DNA from: Symsagittifera roscoffensis | Taxonomy: Eukaryota; Xenacoelomorpha; Acoela; Convolutidae | Assembly: GCF_963678635.1 (NCBI RefSeq) | Contig: NC_087062.1 | Location: forward strand, 21,441,789-21,505,788 | Reading direction: 5' to 3' | Length of the DNA: 64,000 nt | Shown: positions 1 to 12,520 of the stretch, piece by piece | Layout of the letters: every line of letters begins with the position of its first letter | Numbering within the stretch: position 1 is the stretch's first letter | The notes under the pieces: generated by a model | The model's database searches: none | What the model was told of the DNA's origin: nothing | Seen by the model: only the letters and a program-made list of their open reading frames with translations | Made by a program: the position numbers and the translations under genes

Positions 1-1440
1 ATTCGAAACCTACCTCGAGCTCAGTTGTAACATACCTCGAGCACATTCGAAACCTACCTCGAGAACAGTTGTAACATACATCGAGCACAGTCGAAACATA
101 CCTCGAGCACATTCGAAACCTACTTCGAGCACAGTCGAAACATACCTCGAGCACAGTTGAGAGATACCTCGAGCACAGTCGAAACCTACCTCGAGCACAG
201 TTGTAACATACGTCGAGCACAGTCGAAACATACCTCGAGCACATTCGAAACCTACCTCGAGCTCAGTTGTAACATACCTCGAGCACATTCGAAACCTACC
301 TCGAGAACAGTTGTAACATACATCGAGCACAGTCGAAACATACCTCGAGCACATTCGAAACCTACTTCGAGCTCAGTTGTAACATACCTCGAGCACATTC
401 GAAACCTACCTCGAGAACAGTTGTAACATACATCGAGCACAGTCGAAACATACCTCGAGCACATTCGAAACCTACCTCGAGCTCAGTTGTAACATACCTC
501 GAGCACATTCGAAACCTACCTCGAGAACAGTTGTAACATACATCGAGCACAGTCGAAACATACCTCGAGCACATTCGAAACCTACCTCGAGCTCAGTTGT
601 AACATACCTCGAGCACATTCGAAACCTACCTCGAGAACAGTTGTAACATACATCAAGCACAGTCGAAACATACCTCGAGCACATTCGAAACCTACTTCGA
701 GCACAGTCGAAACATACCTCGAGCACAGTTGAGAGATACCTCGAGCACAGTCGAAACCTACCTCGAGCACAGTTGTAACATACGTCGAGCACAGTCGAAA
801 CATACCTCGAGCACGGTTGAAAGATACCTCGAGCACAGTCGAAACCTACCTCGAGCACGGTTGCAAGAGACCTCGAGCACTGTCGAAACCTACCTCGAGC
901 ACAGTTGTAACATACCGCGCGCAGTCGAAACCTACCTCGAGCACATTCGAAACCTACCTCGAGCTCAGTTGTAACATACCTCGAGCACATTCGAAACCTA
1001 CCTCGAGAACAGTTGTAACATACATCGAGCACAGTCGAAACATACCTCGAGCACATTCGAAACCTACTTCGAGCTCAGTTGTAACATACCTCGAGCACAT
1101 TCGAAACCTACCTCGAGAACAGTTGTAACATACATCGAGCACAGTCGAAACATACCTCGAGCACATTCGAAACCTACCTCGAGCTCAGTTGTAACATACC
1201 TCGAGCACATTCGAAACCTACCTCGAGAACAGTTGTAACATACATCGAGCACAGTCGAAACATACCTCGAGCACATTCGAAACCTACCTCGAGCTCAGTT
1301 GTAACATACCTCGAGCACATTCGAAACCTACCTCGAGAACAGTTGTAACATACATCGAGCACAGTCGAAACATACCTCGAGCACATTCGAAACCTACCTC
1401 GAGCACGGTTGAAACATATCTCGAGCACAGTCAAAACTTG
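1..1440. repeat. 22-bp minisatellite with 110-bp higher-order unit
   Basis: Back-to-back copies of a 22-bp unit of the form TACCTCGAGCACAGTCGAAA plus two bases run from the first base to about 1430. Variants (CTCAGTTGTAAC, AACAGTTGTAAC, CACATTCGAAAC) recur in a fixed order of five, giving a 110-bp higher-order unit at about 252, 362, 472 and again at 954, 1064, 1174. Most units carry CTCGAG. Several frames stay open because the unit has few stop triplets; this is a repeat property, not coding evidence. The left edge is outside the window. It lies upstream of, or in an intron of, the gene at 1897-4174. Confidence 0.95.
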
Positions 1441-1554
1441 AAGTAAGCAGATTGAGAAAATTTTTTTTTTAGTCGGATTTTTTTTTGCTCGCAAAACTGT
1501 AAAACAGACGCAAATGGCAAAATAGTTCAGTATCTATGTATTTTTTTTCGTGCA

Positions 1555-1735
1555 CGCTTGAAACTTTGAAACATACTTTGATTGGGTGGAGCACGGTTGA
1601 GCACAGTATAAACATATTTTGCTCGGGTCAGAACATTTTTTTGGTCGAGCACAGTATAAACACATTTTTTTTGATCGAGCACGGCTGGGGTCGAGCACAG
1701 ACGAAACGCACAGACATTCGGTCGAGACGGTCAAA
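1555..1735. repeat. Decayed edge of the 22-bp minisatellite
   Basis: Scattered words GAGCACGGTTGAGCACAG, GTCGAGCACAGTATAAACA and GTCGAGCACAGACGAAAC match the array unit but are separated by T-rich spacers and irregular spacing. This looks like an older, no longer homogenised flank. About 100 bases of T-rich non-repeat sequence separate it from the main array. Confidence 0.7.
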
Positions 1736-1896
1736 ACACAAAATGAGCACTTCGAACAGGGTGAAAATACCGCGTTCAATCATAGCCGAATCGAATCGCA
1801 AAAACCACCGTTATTTATTATTTTTATAAATTCACCTTTTCGTGTTATCAAACTGATTGATGAAACATGGCTATCTTTGTTTCATTTTGATTTTAG

Positions 1897-4174
1897 ATGC
1901 GATTTTGATGGAGACTCCAGTGAACTGGGGTGCTTCTCAGAGGGAGGTGCTCATCTGCGACCACCCACGTGACCCAGTGGTCGGATTCACATTCGTCATC
2001 CTTATGCAACCATTCGAACAGATCAAAAACACATGGATTAAGTAAGAACAGCTACAACAAATTTAACTCTCATAACAAATAAATTTATATTTAAAAAACG
2101 CAGTTTTGAATGTTTCACAAAACCTCCTCCAATGATCACCAACCCTATAATTTTGCAATGACTGTTTTTTTTCACTTATTAACACCGTAGGATGAGTAAG
2201 CCCGAGCGTCTGCAGTTGGTGAACAGTTCCTTCCTGAATGAGGTGCAGGTGTGGGTGCACTGCAACTTCTACAGCAGTCTCCAGCTGAGGAAGACAGAAC
2301 TCTACGTCCAACACAAACTCAACTCATCCACCATCGACGTACTTGTGAGTAGATGATATCACGGGCAGAATGTCGAGTGATTCAAAATCTGCGCCACCTG
2401 CTGCTCTATAAAAATAATCTGCTTTATAAGTCGATATCCGACAATTCAGCAAAATTTTGCTAATCTCCCTAACTATCCCTGACAATTTTGCTACACTTTT
2501 TTTCAATTTGTTACTGAAAAGCTACATTTTTATGGTTTTCCTAAAATTTCCCAAGAAATGTCCCAAAACCGTCTCAAGCTGATTGATTTTCATTCTTTTA
2601 TACTGAATAATGAATTCGAATGGCTATCAAAATCATCTAATTTTTTTCAGAACTCGTAATTTAGCAAATCAGATTGTTTAGTAAAACATGAAAATCAATC
2701 AGCTTTGGACAGTTTTGGGAAAATTTATTGGCATCAGAACAACCCTAAATAGGCACTATGGGAATGAGATGATGTGACAAGTCGTTGATTTATGGTTAGG
2801 AAAATCATAAAAATATAGGTTTTCAGATTTCGAATCAGAAAAACGATCATTCAATAAATGACAAACCTCCCTCATCGACGGATCGATCGCAATAATAACT
2901 TCGATAGAAAAGGCAAATAAAAAACGACTGGTATTCGAAGCGTATTTCAGGGCTCTGATCGGTTTTTATTTCAGTTCCTCGTTTTTGATTGATGCAATAA
3001 TTTCTTTGGCAAAACCATCTTCTTCAAAGACCAGTCGCACGATATAGCACTTCGTGATCTATATAACCCTTAAAGTGCATTAAATCACCATTGCAACTGC
3101 ACTGAGAAAATGCAAAAAAGGATAGTCAATTTTAAAAAATGTATTCAGCTAACAGATAGTACGGCTTTGGTTTTGACTTTTCAGAGTGGTTCAACTGAGA
3201 ACGTGATCAGGGGTCAAACTAGGATCAATTTTGCTTGGCTCGATGGAAATGTGACAATAGTTGACAAATTCTCCGAGTATAGTGTGTGGTCGCTGGCCAT
3301 GCTCCTTTGCGCAGTGCTACTAGGCCTAGAAAGGTTGGTTAGGTTTTTGAACCATTGTTTAGTCACCATTGTATACTTGCAAAGTCAAAAGACTTTTATT
3401 GGTTGTTATTTTCATTAAGTTAGTGGTAACCAGTTCCTGTTTAAACATCACAGAATGTTCCAATCACTAAAAAAAACGGAAAAAAATTTGACGGATTTTT
3501 AGGACGTTTTATTGGGTAAAAAAAGCAAATTGAAGTTGAGACTGAAATGAAAACAATCTCAGTATGTTTAAACTTGCTCTAAGTAGCAAGTTTTGAATGC
3601 CGACCCCACTAATTAAATTTAATGAGCTATATTCCTCTCCACCGCGATAAATGAAAATGGAGTCTGAAAAGCGTAAGTATATTCGTACCAATTTTCTCGC
3701 CATTGATTTAACTTTTTTTACTTCTCTTTTTGGAATCGTAAATAAAACTGGAAGCGCTTATGATACCACACTCAAACTCTACGAGGTTTCTATGAGATAG
3801 TAGGCATTCAGAAAACTCGCCCTTACACAAAGTTCTGTCCCAGTTTTTGCGGAAACAAAAAAATAGATAGAATAAAAAAATCACATCATTTACGCGTAAT
3901 AAAATGGTCTTATGCTTTATTTTTGCATCCGGCAATTTAGCATCGATCCCAACTGAAGTTTAAAATTTAATGGAATTTTTTTCGAAAAAAGCGCGCCGAA
4001 TGAAGACTTGTTAAATATAACTAGTAAAATGTATCATTGGTTAATTTATTTAGATGCTACACAGTTGTAAACAGGGCCAGACTACAGCACAGAAAGCACC
4101 TGAAGAAGCTAAACAGGAAGCATTCTATGGCTGGATTAGAGACCAATAGTCTTAATCAAGCCGACGAAGTTTGA
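1897..4174 (+). CDS. 3' part of a gene for a probable single-pass membrane protein, four exons
   Basis: Exons 1897-2041, 2191-2344, 3185-3333 and 4054-4174 are joined by GT/AG introns whose phases agree (2, 0, 2) and give one open frame ending in TGA at 4174. The first exon begins with two bases of a split codon, so the start lies upstream. The readable part is about 190 residues: a segment with several N-glycosylation sequons (NSS, NSST, NVT), then a hydrophobic stretch near SVWSLAMLLCAVLLGL, then a basic tail rich in Arg, Lys and His. That layout suggests an extracellular or lumenal domain, one membrane helix and a short cytoplasmic tail. I do not recognise the family. Codon composition in the exons is clearly less AT-rich than the introns, which supports real coding. 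Confidence 0.7.
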
Positions 4175-4889
4175 AGAAAAAGAAACGAAAATCATTTTTT
4201 AAATTTTCTATTTTTGATATTTTAATATTTTTATTAGATATTATATTTTGCATAATACTGAAATTTTTATTGTTGATTATTTATGTTTCAATTGTTCCAC
4301 ACCTTGCGATATCCAACAAACAAGATCATAAATTGAGAAAAAGACATCGAATGAAAAAGTTTTAACTGAAAAGAGTTATGTTTTGGTAATCCACTGAGAT
4401 GTTTCCATATTTCCATGGTTGCGTAGATTTCTGTCATCTAGAATTAGATTATTTTCACAAATTCAACCTGATCCAATCAAATTTCAAAGGTAATGACCTT
4501 TCGTATGGTTCAATAGTTCATAAAAACGTTTTCCAATAGGTTTTTCTTTTTGTAACTATTTCGATTTGTTTCAACCCAGTGATGCTGATGAAACTAACCT
4601 GGTCGATGATGTGAGCCCATAAAAATTTCTACAAAACGCAACTTGTCGTATTTTTTTTGGAAAACAAAAAAGCATGCTTCCAATGGGTTAACTAATCTTT
4701 ATGATAAAATATTAAAGTTAGTAATTAATATTTAGGACACAATTTAGGAATTAGGACACAATTTTTATTACATTTACAAGAACATTTGCAAACAAAACTA
4801 AATTAGTATAGTGGAATTTTTGCAGCCCGTTTTTAGACGCATCTGCTTCTTTTCTATCGCTTATTTATGGTTTTGTTTGATCAAAAAAA
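4175..4889. other. Gene-free AT-rich stretch
   Basis: Downstream of the membrane protein gene. I see no coding exon, RNA gene or clear repeat. The short frame at 4171-4365 is low-complexity and overlaps the stop of the preceding gene. Confidence 0.5.
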
Positions 4890-6000
4890 TTGATCAATAA
4901 ATTGAATCAATAAAACAGACCCTTTTTGGTTGAACAAGCTAAGCATCAAATATGCTCTTGATATCAAACGTTTCATCTTGTATCTGCTTTTCAAATCAGT
5001 TAAGTCCTATATTTTTATCAAAATAAAATTGTCTTAGTACTTATACTACAGAAGTTGGAATTAATTATGCAGTGCAGCTTTGAATCATTTGTTAAAAGTT
5101 TGAGTAGCAAAAAAAAAGATCTTCATTACGAGATGAAACTGCGATCTGGATAAGCGCTCAAATTGGTGTCTCTAAGTCAGTGGAGTCCAGAGACAAGTCT
5201 TTAAAGATTGTCCAAATTGTAGGTAGATTCCACTATCAAAAACTCTATGGACACCTCGTACAAATATTTGTTTCATAATCTTAGTCGGCACATCAATTTT
5301 AATGCGGATTTCGCAACGAGCGTATTTAGCTAGTTGTTCTGGGTTTCGCAACTCTAAATTGATTCCGCAATTTTAAACAGACCCCTATTACAGTTCGCGG
5401 ATTCACTCGCAATTTGCTGGATCCACTCACAATTTGCGGATTCCACAAAAGCTTAAGTTTACAAAACATAAAAATTATTATTTGCTTGTCGATTCGACAA
5501 ACTGTGCAATATTCCTTAAATTTTGTTGCGGATTCCACAATCGCCTACTTTGGGAGCAATTTTCAGCAATACAGATTTTTAGTTTTTTGTCCCTGGAATT
5601 CAAAGCAGCAATGACAATCAAAGAAAAGTAGCAAGAATGCAGATTCTGCATCAATTCTGTTTCTGGTCTGTTGCGGTATATGCTTAAAATTCACAAAACT
5701 CGCAGTTTTGCCTCGTAATCATTTTTTAATGCTAGAGATATGTAAGCAGCCAGCAAAAATAGTTCAAGCTTCTAATACTTTGTAGATCCAACTTTTGGTG
5801 CTTGTACCAACCGTTTTGAGGTATTAAAGAACATAGCAAATTAAAATTAACAAATTTTGATCAACTCAGAAACTGTTAAGATTATTAATTCTGTGAAATA
5901 ATGTGGCGTAAGGCTGAATAAAGGGACAATAAAGGTTATCCAGACGAAGAAAAATTAGATGTTATCAACATGCCTAAATTGTCACTTTTATATTCAATTT
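4890..6000 (+). repeat. Dispersed repeat, segment A copy 1
   Basis: Resembles 9655-10768 in the same orientation, about 4.77 kb away. Shared landmarks are the phrase around CAGAGACAAGTCTTTAAAGAT (5190), repeated words like ATTTGCGGATTCCAC (5400-5530), GGGAGCAATTTT.AGCAATA (5555) and AATGTGGCGTAAG (5899). Divergence is substantial with many indels, so it is old. No intact protein is encoded. Confidence 0.7.
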
Positions 6001-7949
6001 AGATGTTTTTAAGGGGGACAAAAATCAATCATATTAATTTAGATGCACTTGTTTTTCAAAAGTATTTTAAAACTCTGACTGTGTTTCTGTGCCTAAAAAG
6101 AGGAGAAAAATTATTCTTTGAAGTAAAAAGTGATCACAAATGGTTCATAGTAGTATGGATAGATTAAGCAATGAGGCATTTTTCTTGTAGTATTTCAAAG
6201 ATACTCAAAAATCAGGCATGTTGAGTGATTGAAAAAAAGAAAGACTCTTCCCGGTTGAAATTCGAAAAGACTTGAGATTCGAAAAGACTGCTTACCGTTA
6301 GTGGACCTTCTTCCGTTTTAATGCCTTGATTTTAGCAGTTTATTCGCTTCAGCTCTCAAATTCTTCGATCAAACGCCTAACTCAATCTCGCGAAAGTCGT
6401 ATTTAAGTCACGCAAAAAGTCACGGATCTATCTCGAACCAAAGGGTTATGGTTGTCGCGCGGAAGTCATATCTTAGCTCTACAGAAACCTGAAACTAGTT
6501 GCTAGAATCACGCAGCCGACACGCGCCAAACTTATAGAATTCGGGCGAAAGTCTGAAATTACTTATGCCAAACTATTGTCAGAGTCGCATCGACAAAAAC
6601 ACAGACTCACTGAAATTTCTGACTTATTCGCACCAAAATCTTATCTTCATTGCTCAATTTTTTTTTACTAATCGAGTCAAAGTTTTCTCTAAGTCGCACC
6701 GAAGCCAAAGTCATAGTATAGCAGTGCCGAACCCTTACTTTAGTCGCGTCGATGATATCGTTTGGTTGAACCAAAATTTTGACATAATCGCACCAAGGCC
6801 TTATGTTAGTTGTACAACATCTCTTTTAGTACAGCCAAACTCCAAATTTAGAAATGCTACAGGTTTAATTTACCCATCAAAAACCCAATTCACTCGCGCA
6901 AAATTTCTAATTAGCCACGCTAAAGAATTTTCAACCTGTATTAAAAAAAGGTCTGATCAATTGTATTGTTTTGAAATTGAGCAAGGTATCATTGCTGCTT
7001 AAGGCAGGTGAGATCTTGGATTTTCTCGAGGAGGGGTATTCAAAAAATTTGAAAAATTTTATCGACTTTTTTTTTACGTACACCAAACTGATTTTCCGAG
7101 CTCTTATAAATCATAAAGACCCTTTTATGGCTAAGTTTTCTGCGTCGCAGTCAAAATTTTGAAAAAAAATAGGCCGCTGGTGATATATTGTAGTGGTATG
7201 GATCAAGATTTGTTAATTTAATACAATTTTTATTCAATTTTTCGGCTAAAATATACGAAAGCCCAAAGCTACACAGAAAGTTAACACCAATCAGGTTGCA
7301 GTAATCAAGTACAGTTGAGCTTCTCGTAAGCGATACCTTGTGCGCTTCAAGCAGAGTTTTTCTAAAACACACAAATAACTTAATTGATTTTTACTAGGCG
7401 ATAATTTTTTGTTGAACCTTGACTAAAATGTTCATAAGCTTACTACATTTTTAGATTATTTCATCATTTTGTTTGTCAAACCTTTGTTTGACAGTCTATG
7501 CGATAGTCAGACCCTTCAAGGCATCCTATTGGGAGTCTGGCATACAAGATGACGAGTTTTAAGCACAACAAACGCTTCTGGTCGTCGGACTTTCAGTCAA
7601 CGATATCCACAGTTTCTTCATTTTATTAAAGAGAAAAAAATTTCCCTTGAACTCATACAGTTTAAATTACATGTTTTAAGCCAAAAATTTGATAAATCAA
7701 AAAATACGATTAAAAAATTGAAGCATTGCCAACATGTAATAAGCGGGTTAGCGTTAAATTTCTTTCACTGTTATTGTTTAGTTAATCTAAAATTGCAATC
7801 TTTGATTGTTTTCTATTAATTTTTTCATCAATGTTTACCTTTTCTTAACGTGTCGGATTTTCCATATTCGTCAAATTTTTGTCAAAACTTTATATTCGAA
7901 AATATATTCGTCGAAATTTTCACAGGTTTTTATTGAGTTTTTCAATGAA
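6001..7949. other. Gene-free stretch with a degenerate short repeat
   Basis: This segment separates the two halves of the repeat copy and is absent from the corresponding place in the second copy (10768-10835). From about 6330 to 6960 words such as GTCGCACC, GTCGCGTC, CACGCAAAAAGTCACG and CTTAT.TTAGT recur every 20-40 bases, suggesting a decayed tandem array. The 145-codon frame at 6565-7002 lies on this repeat and has no recognisable domain. Confidence 0.4.
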
Positions 7950-9370
7950 TATTGAAATTTCGACAAACCCAATTTATGACAAAAGTTCCTGTTTTCAGTG
8001 AGTAATATTTTTAAATCGATTTTCTGGGGATTTTAAGGCGATAAAAACAGATTTTATGGTGAAAAGTGTGAAAATTTTTTAAACGTTTTTTCAAAAAGTC
8101 TGCATTAGTTGACGAAAATTGCACGATGTGAGAGGTCATCTTTTCCATTTACTAAGAAATCTGTTCACTCAAGGAAGGTAAGTAAAGATCAGCAAAAGTG
8201 AGAACCAAAAAACATTAAAATAGGCGTGTATTTGAATTCATATAATGCAATAGGTGCAATTATCAACCAATTGTCAAGAACTGAATATACTGTACTTCAC
8301 CCTTTTTGAAAAATTCGAAGCAATTTCAAAAAAAAATTGATAACTTGTTGTATTCAGTTTTAATGGATTATAATGGACTTTATTGCTCACAGAAAAGCAA
8401 CAGTTCCGTTTTAATTGATTATAATGCAGTGCTTTCAATTTTTCTGGTTACAGCCGATAGAAATCATTTTTTGCTGAGATGGTGTCTTTGATTTCTAAGA
8501 GACCAGAGGCCCAGCTAATGCATGAATTACTTTTCTGATCATTTTTGATTTTGTTGTTCTGGTGCGAGATGCGATAGATAACTTCAAAAATGTGAATTTT
8601 GAGCTTTACCCAAAAGATAGTTATTGCTCTATTAAAATATGAGTGAAACGTTTGTAATTTTGGAATTTTCTGAACAAAATTTTGTTGAACATTAGTATCT
8701 TGGGCACGGAGGCTCCTCACAACCTGTTGCCTAGATGATTAAACTCTTTATATCAGGTTGAGTTGTTTCGAGAAGAGTCCAAAAGTTTCAAAAAATCGCA
8801 CTAGAAACCAAAACAATGACTTTCGATGGGGTTACTATTCTTTGCATGAAAAAATTTTGGCGTATGAAGGGAACTTCCCAAAAACCGGCCACCAACTGAA
8901 ACCAAAACCTCAGAGTTGGGAGAGTAATTTCAGAGAAAAGTCAAAAAGTTTCAGAAAACGGTCAAAACTAGAAAACTTGACATTTTCGAGGATCATACAT
9001 TATTGTTTAAAAATTTTTTTGGCGTAACCGTGTCTGCAGATGAGCTAGCCACAACCCGTTCTACGCCATGAAACCAAAACCTCAGTTTTCCAGACAAGTC
9101 GAAAATTTTTTTAAAAAAATGTCAAAAATTGAACATTTGACAGTTTTAAGGGCGATAACTTTTGTGTAAAGTTTTTGGGCGTAGCGGCTAATTCAGCGGA
9201 GCTTTTGTAACCTTTACCATCCATTGAACCCAAAATCTCAGATTTGGGAAAGCATTTTTTGGGAAAATGTGAAGAATCCTAAAATAAGGGTAAACAATTC
9301 CAACGATACACTTTTTCGAAAAAAGTTGGGCAAGGTAAAGAGAGCCTAGGCATTTATACGGACCTTCAGG
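7950..9370 (+). repeat. Dispersed repeat, segment B copy 1
   Basis: Resembles 10835-12520. Landmarks shared in order are TTTTCTGGGGATTT (8017), GAGGTCATCTTTT (8131), GAATATACTGTACT (8282), CACGGAGGCTCCTCACAACCTGTTGC (8705) and CCAAAACCTCAGAGTTGGGAG (8906). No coding capacity that I can support. Confidence 0.65.
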
Positions 9371-9654
9371 GTAGTTGGGAGAGTTTCCATTGGTGCCATT
9401 TTTTTTAAAATAAAAACCTAAAGAGTATATTTCAAAAAAAAACTATATTTTTTAATTTTAAATTTTTTGAAAAAGTAAAAAAGTTTTCCAAAGCTTCTCA
9501 ACTAAAGTAAATCATGAAAAAACCCAATTTCATGCATTTTCATACATTATTAAAGAATCGGCTCGAATCAAACTTAAAATTTTGTTGGCAAAAAACGCTC
9601 ATCACACAATTTGCATAAATAGAAACTCTATTACTCGCAACTTTTTGAGGACTA

Positions 9655-10768
9655 GTATTAATTAAATTGAATGAATAAAATAGATTAAACAACACATTTG
9701 ATGGAAACACGGTAAAAGTCATCTCTGCACTTGATATCAAATGATTTATCATTTTTTTGTTTTTCAAAATCAGTCAAATCAAATATAATTTTTTTTCTTA
9801 AAAAATAGTCTAAATACCTATACTTATACTAGAGAAAATAGGAATTTTTTATACAGCGCAGCTTTGAATCATTGGCAAAAAGTTTGAATGATTTTTTTTT
9901 TTTTAAAAAGATCTTCATTACAAGGCCAAACTGTGCTTTGAATAAGCACTAAATTCTGCGTCTCTAGGCAACTGGAATTCAGAGACAAGTCTCTAAAGAT
10001 GGTCCAAATTGTAAGTGAAAACCACCATCAAAATTTCTATGGATTCCGTGTACAAGCATTTGTATCGTCATTTTCATCGGCACATTAGCTTGTTGTGCAA
10101 TCGACAAAGAGCGAAAATAGCTAGTTCTTCTGGACTTTGCAAATACAAATGGATTTCACAATTTTAAGCGGATCCTCTCACAGTTTGCGGTTTCCGCTTA
10201 GATTTGCTGATTCCACTTGCAAATGCGGGTTCCACGTCAGCTTGAGTTTAATAAACATAATAAATTTTAATTGCTTGTGGGTTTCAAAAACTGTGCATTA
10301 TTCCTAAAATTTCGTTGCGATCTCCGCAAAATTGCCTGTTTTGGGAGCAATTTTGAGCAATAGAGTGTATTAATTTTTGTTCCTGGAATCCAAAGCAGCA
10401 ATGAAAATCAAAGAAAAACCGCAAGAATGCGGACTCTGCATCAATTTTGGTTTTGGCTGTTGCGGTATATGCCTAGTTCGGACAGTAAAGATTTTTTAAT
10501 GCTAGAGATATGTACGCAGCCAGTAAAAACAGTTAAAAGCTTGTTATACTTCGTAGATCCATATTTTAGTGTTTTACCAACCATTTTGAGGTATAAATAA
10601 AAAAAGCAAAATGAAAAATATCAAGCTTTGATTAACTCAGAAAATGTTCAGATTTTTATTTCTGTGAAATAATGTGGCGTAAGAATAAAGGGACAATAAA
10701 GATTTTTTGATGAAAAAAAAATTAAATGTTAACAGCATGCCTAAATTGCCACTTTTATATACAAATTT
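9655..10768 (+). repeat. Dispersed repeat, segment A copy 2
   Basis: Counterpart of 4890-6000 (see there for shared words). Here segment A continues directly into segment B, so this copy gives the more complete structure of the family. Confidence 0.7.
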
Positions 10769-10834
10769 TATTATTGTTTTACGAAACTTAATTTGTCCAA
10801 TTTTCATTAATTTTTCATAATTTTCTAATGAATA

Positions 10835-12520
10835 TTTAAATTTTGACGAAAGAGTTCAAAAAGTACTGTTGGATTTCATGTATTACAGAATTTCTTGCTT
10901 TCTGTTAGTAATGTTCCTAAAGTATTTTTCTGGGGAATTTATGGAAATAAAAACAGGTTTTTCAGTAAATTTTTTGAAAATTTTTTACAAAGGTTTTCAA
11001 AGAATCTCCAAAATTTGACAAATTGCACAATTGGAGACGTCATCTTTTGTAATTTCAAAGAAAAATGTTCACTTAGGGAATTTAGGTAAAGTCATCAAAA
11101 AAGGAAAACATGAGACATTTGTAATAAACAAGCGTGAAATGAAAATTTAAAAACAAGTTAAGGGTTTTCAAGGCCAAAGTATGTTTGAGTTCATCTTATA
11201 CAATGGGTGTAAATATAAACTAAGTATCAAGAAGTGAGTATACTGCACTGCTCGCTTTTAAAAAACTCGAAGCAGATTCAGAAAAAAGATCTTCTTTAGT
11301 TTGTTCAGTTGTAATGGAATAAATCTCAAAAAATGCAGCCTTTCCGTTTATAGTTGATTATAATTGAGTGTTTTCAATTTTTCTGGTTTTCTGGATGAAG
11401 TCATTAAAAATCCAATTTTTCGGAGATAGTGTCATTGACTTCCAAAATTCTAGAGGCTCAGCTGAAATTGGAGGTACAGGTTTCATAAGTTTTGATTTCG
11501 TTGTTCTGATGTGCGATGAAATTGGTGATTTCAAAAATTAAAAAAATTAGCTTCAATCAAAACCTAGTTATTGTTCTATTAAAATATGAAAGAAACTTTT
11601 TTTGATTTTGGGATCTTCCCAGAAATATAAACTTTTTGAACAATTTTTAGGGTATCTTCTTGTGAACGGAGGCTTCGGACAACCTGTTGCTTCGATTAAA
11701 CCTTTAATATCAGATGGAGTTGATTTCGAGAAGAGTCAAAATTTCAAAAAATCGGACAAGAAACCAAACCATTGACGTTTCCGACAGTCATAATTTTTTC
11801 TGCGTGAAAAACTGGGCGTTGCCGCTGATACAGAAAGCTTATCAGAACCCATCTTTTTGATTGAAAACTCAAAAAAATCAAAAAATGAACGAAAAATCTA
11901 AAATTTGGTTTTTTCTGACGGTAGTTTTTGAGAAAAATAAAAAATTTTAAAAAAAAATGGTCAACAAATTAAAAAAAGAATAAATTTTCTGAGAGTCCTT
12001 CTCGTGTAGAAAAAAATGGGCTGAATTTCGTAAGCAGGGAAATTTCTCACAACCCGGACTATCAATTGATACCAAAACCTCAAAGTTGGGAGGATATTTT
12101 TCGAAGAAGTTAAAATGTTTCAAAAAACTGTCAAACATCGGAAAATAGACTTTTTGAAGATTATATCTTTTTTTTTCAAAAAAAAAAATTGAGAGTAACA
12201 GCTAATGCACATGAGTTTCCCACAAGCCTTTCTACACAATAAAATCAAAATCTCAGATTTGTGTGATGGTAGTTTTTGATAATAGGCAAAAAGTTTGAAA
12301 AAAACGGTCAAAAAACCTTTAACTTTATGTCAACAAGTTGGGCAAAAATGTTTATGCCTGGGAACTTTTCAACTCATTTCACTCATTGAGCTCAAAATCT
12401 CATATTTGAAGGGGTTGTATTTGAGGAAAAAAAGTTCTGAAAAAAAAAAAAGAAAAAACTGCATTATACTTGCAAGATCTTAGGCCTTTGGTGACTCTAG
12501 CTTTGAGTAACCAGGGTCCT
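10835..12520 (+). repeat. Dispersed repeat, segment B copy 2
   Basis: Counterpart of 7950-9370. Its right part (from 11784) also belongs to the much younger block duplication with 17233 onward, so two layers of duplication overlap here. Confidence 0.65.

Noticed and set aside
1-1440. CRISPR-like periodic array
   Set aside because: Units abut with no unique spacers and the DNA is eukaryotic.
10-1494. Many overlapping 60-190 codon frames on both strands
   Set aside because: They exist only because the 22-bp repeat lacks stops in some frames; the translation is itself periodic.
6565-7002. 145-codon plus-strand frame
   Set aside because: It lies on a degenerate short repeat and shows no domain, splice context or codon signal.
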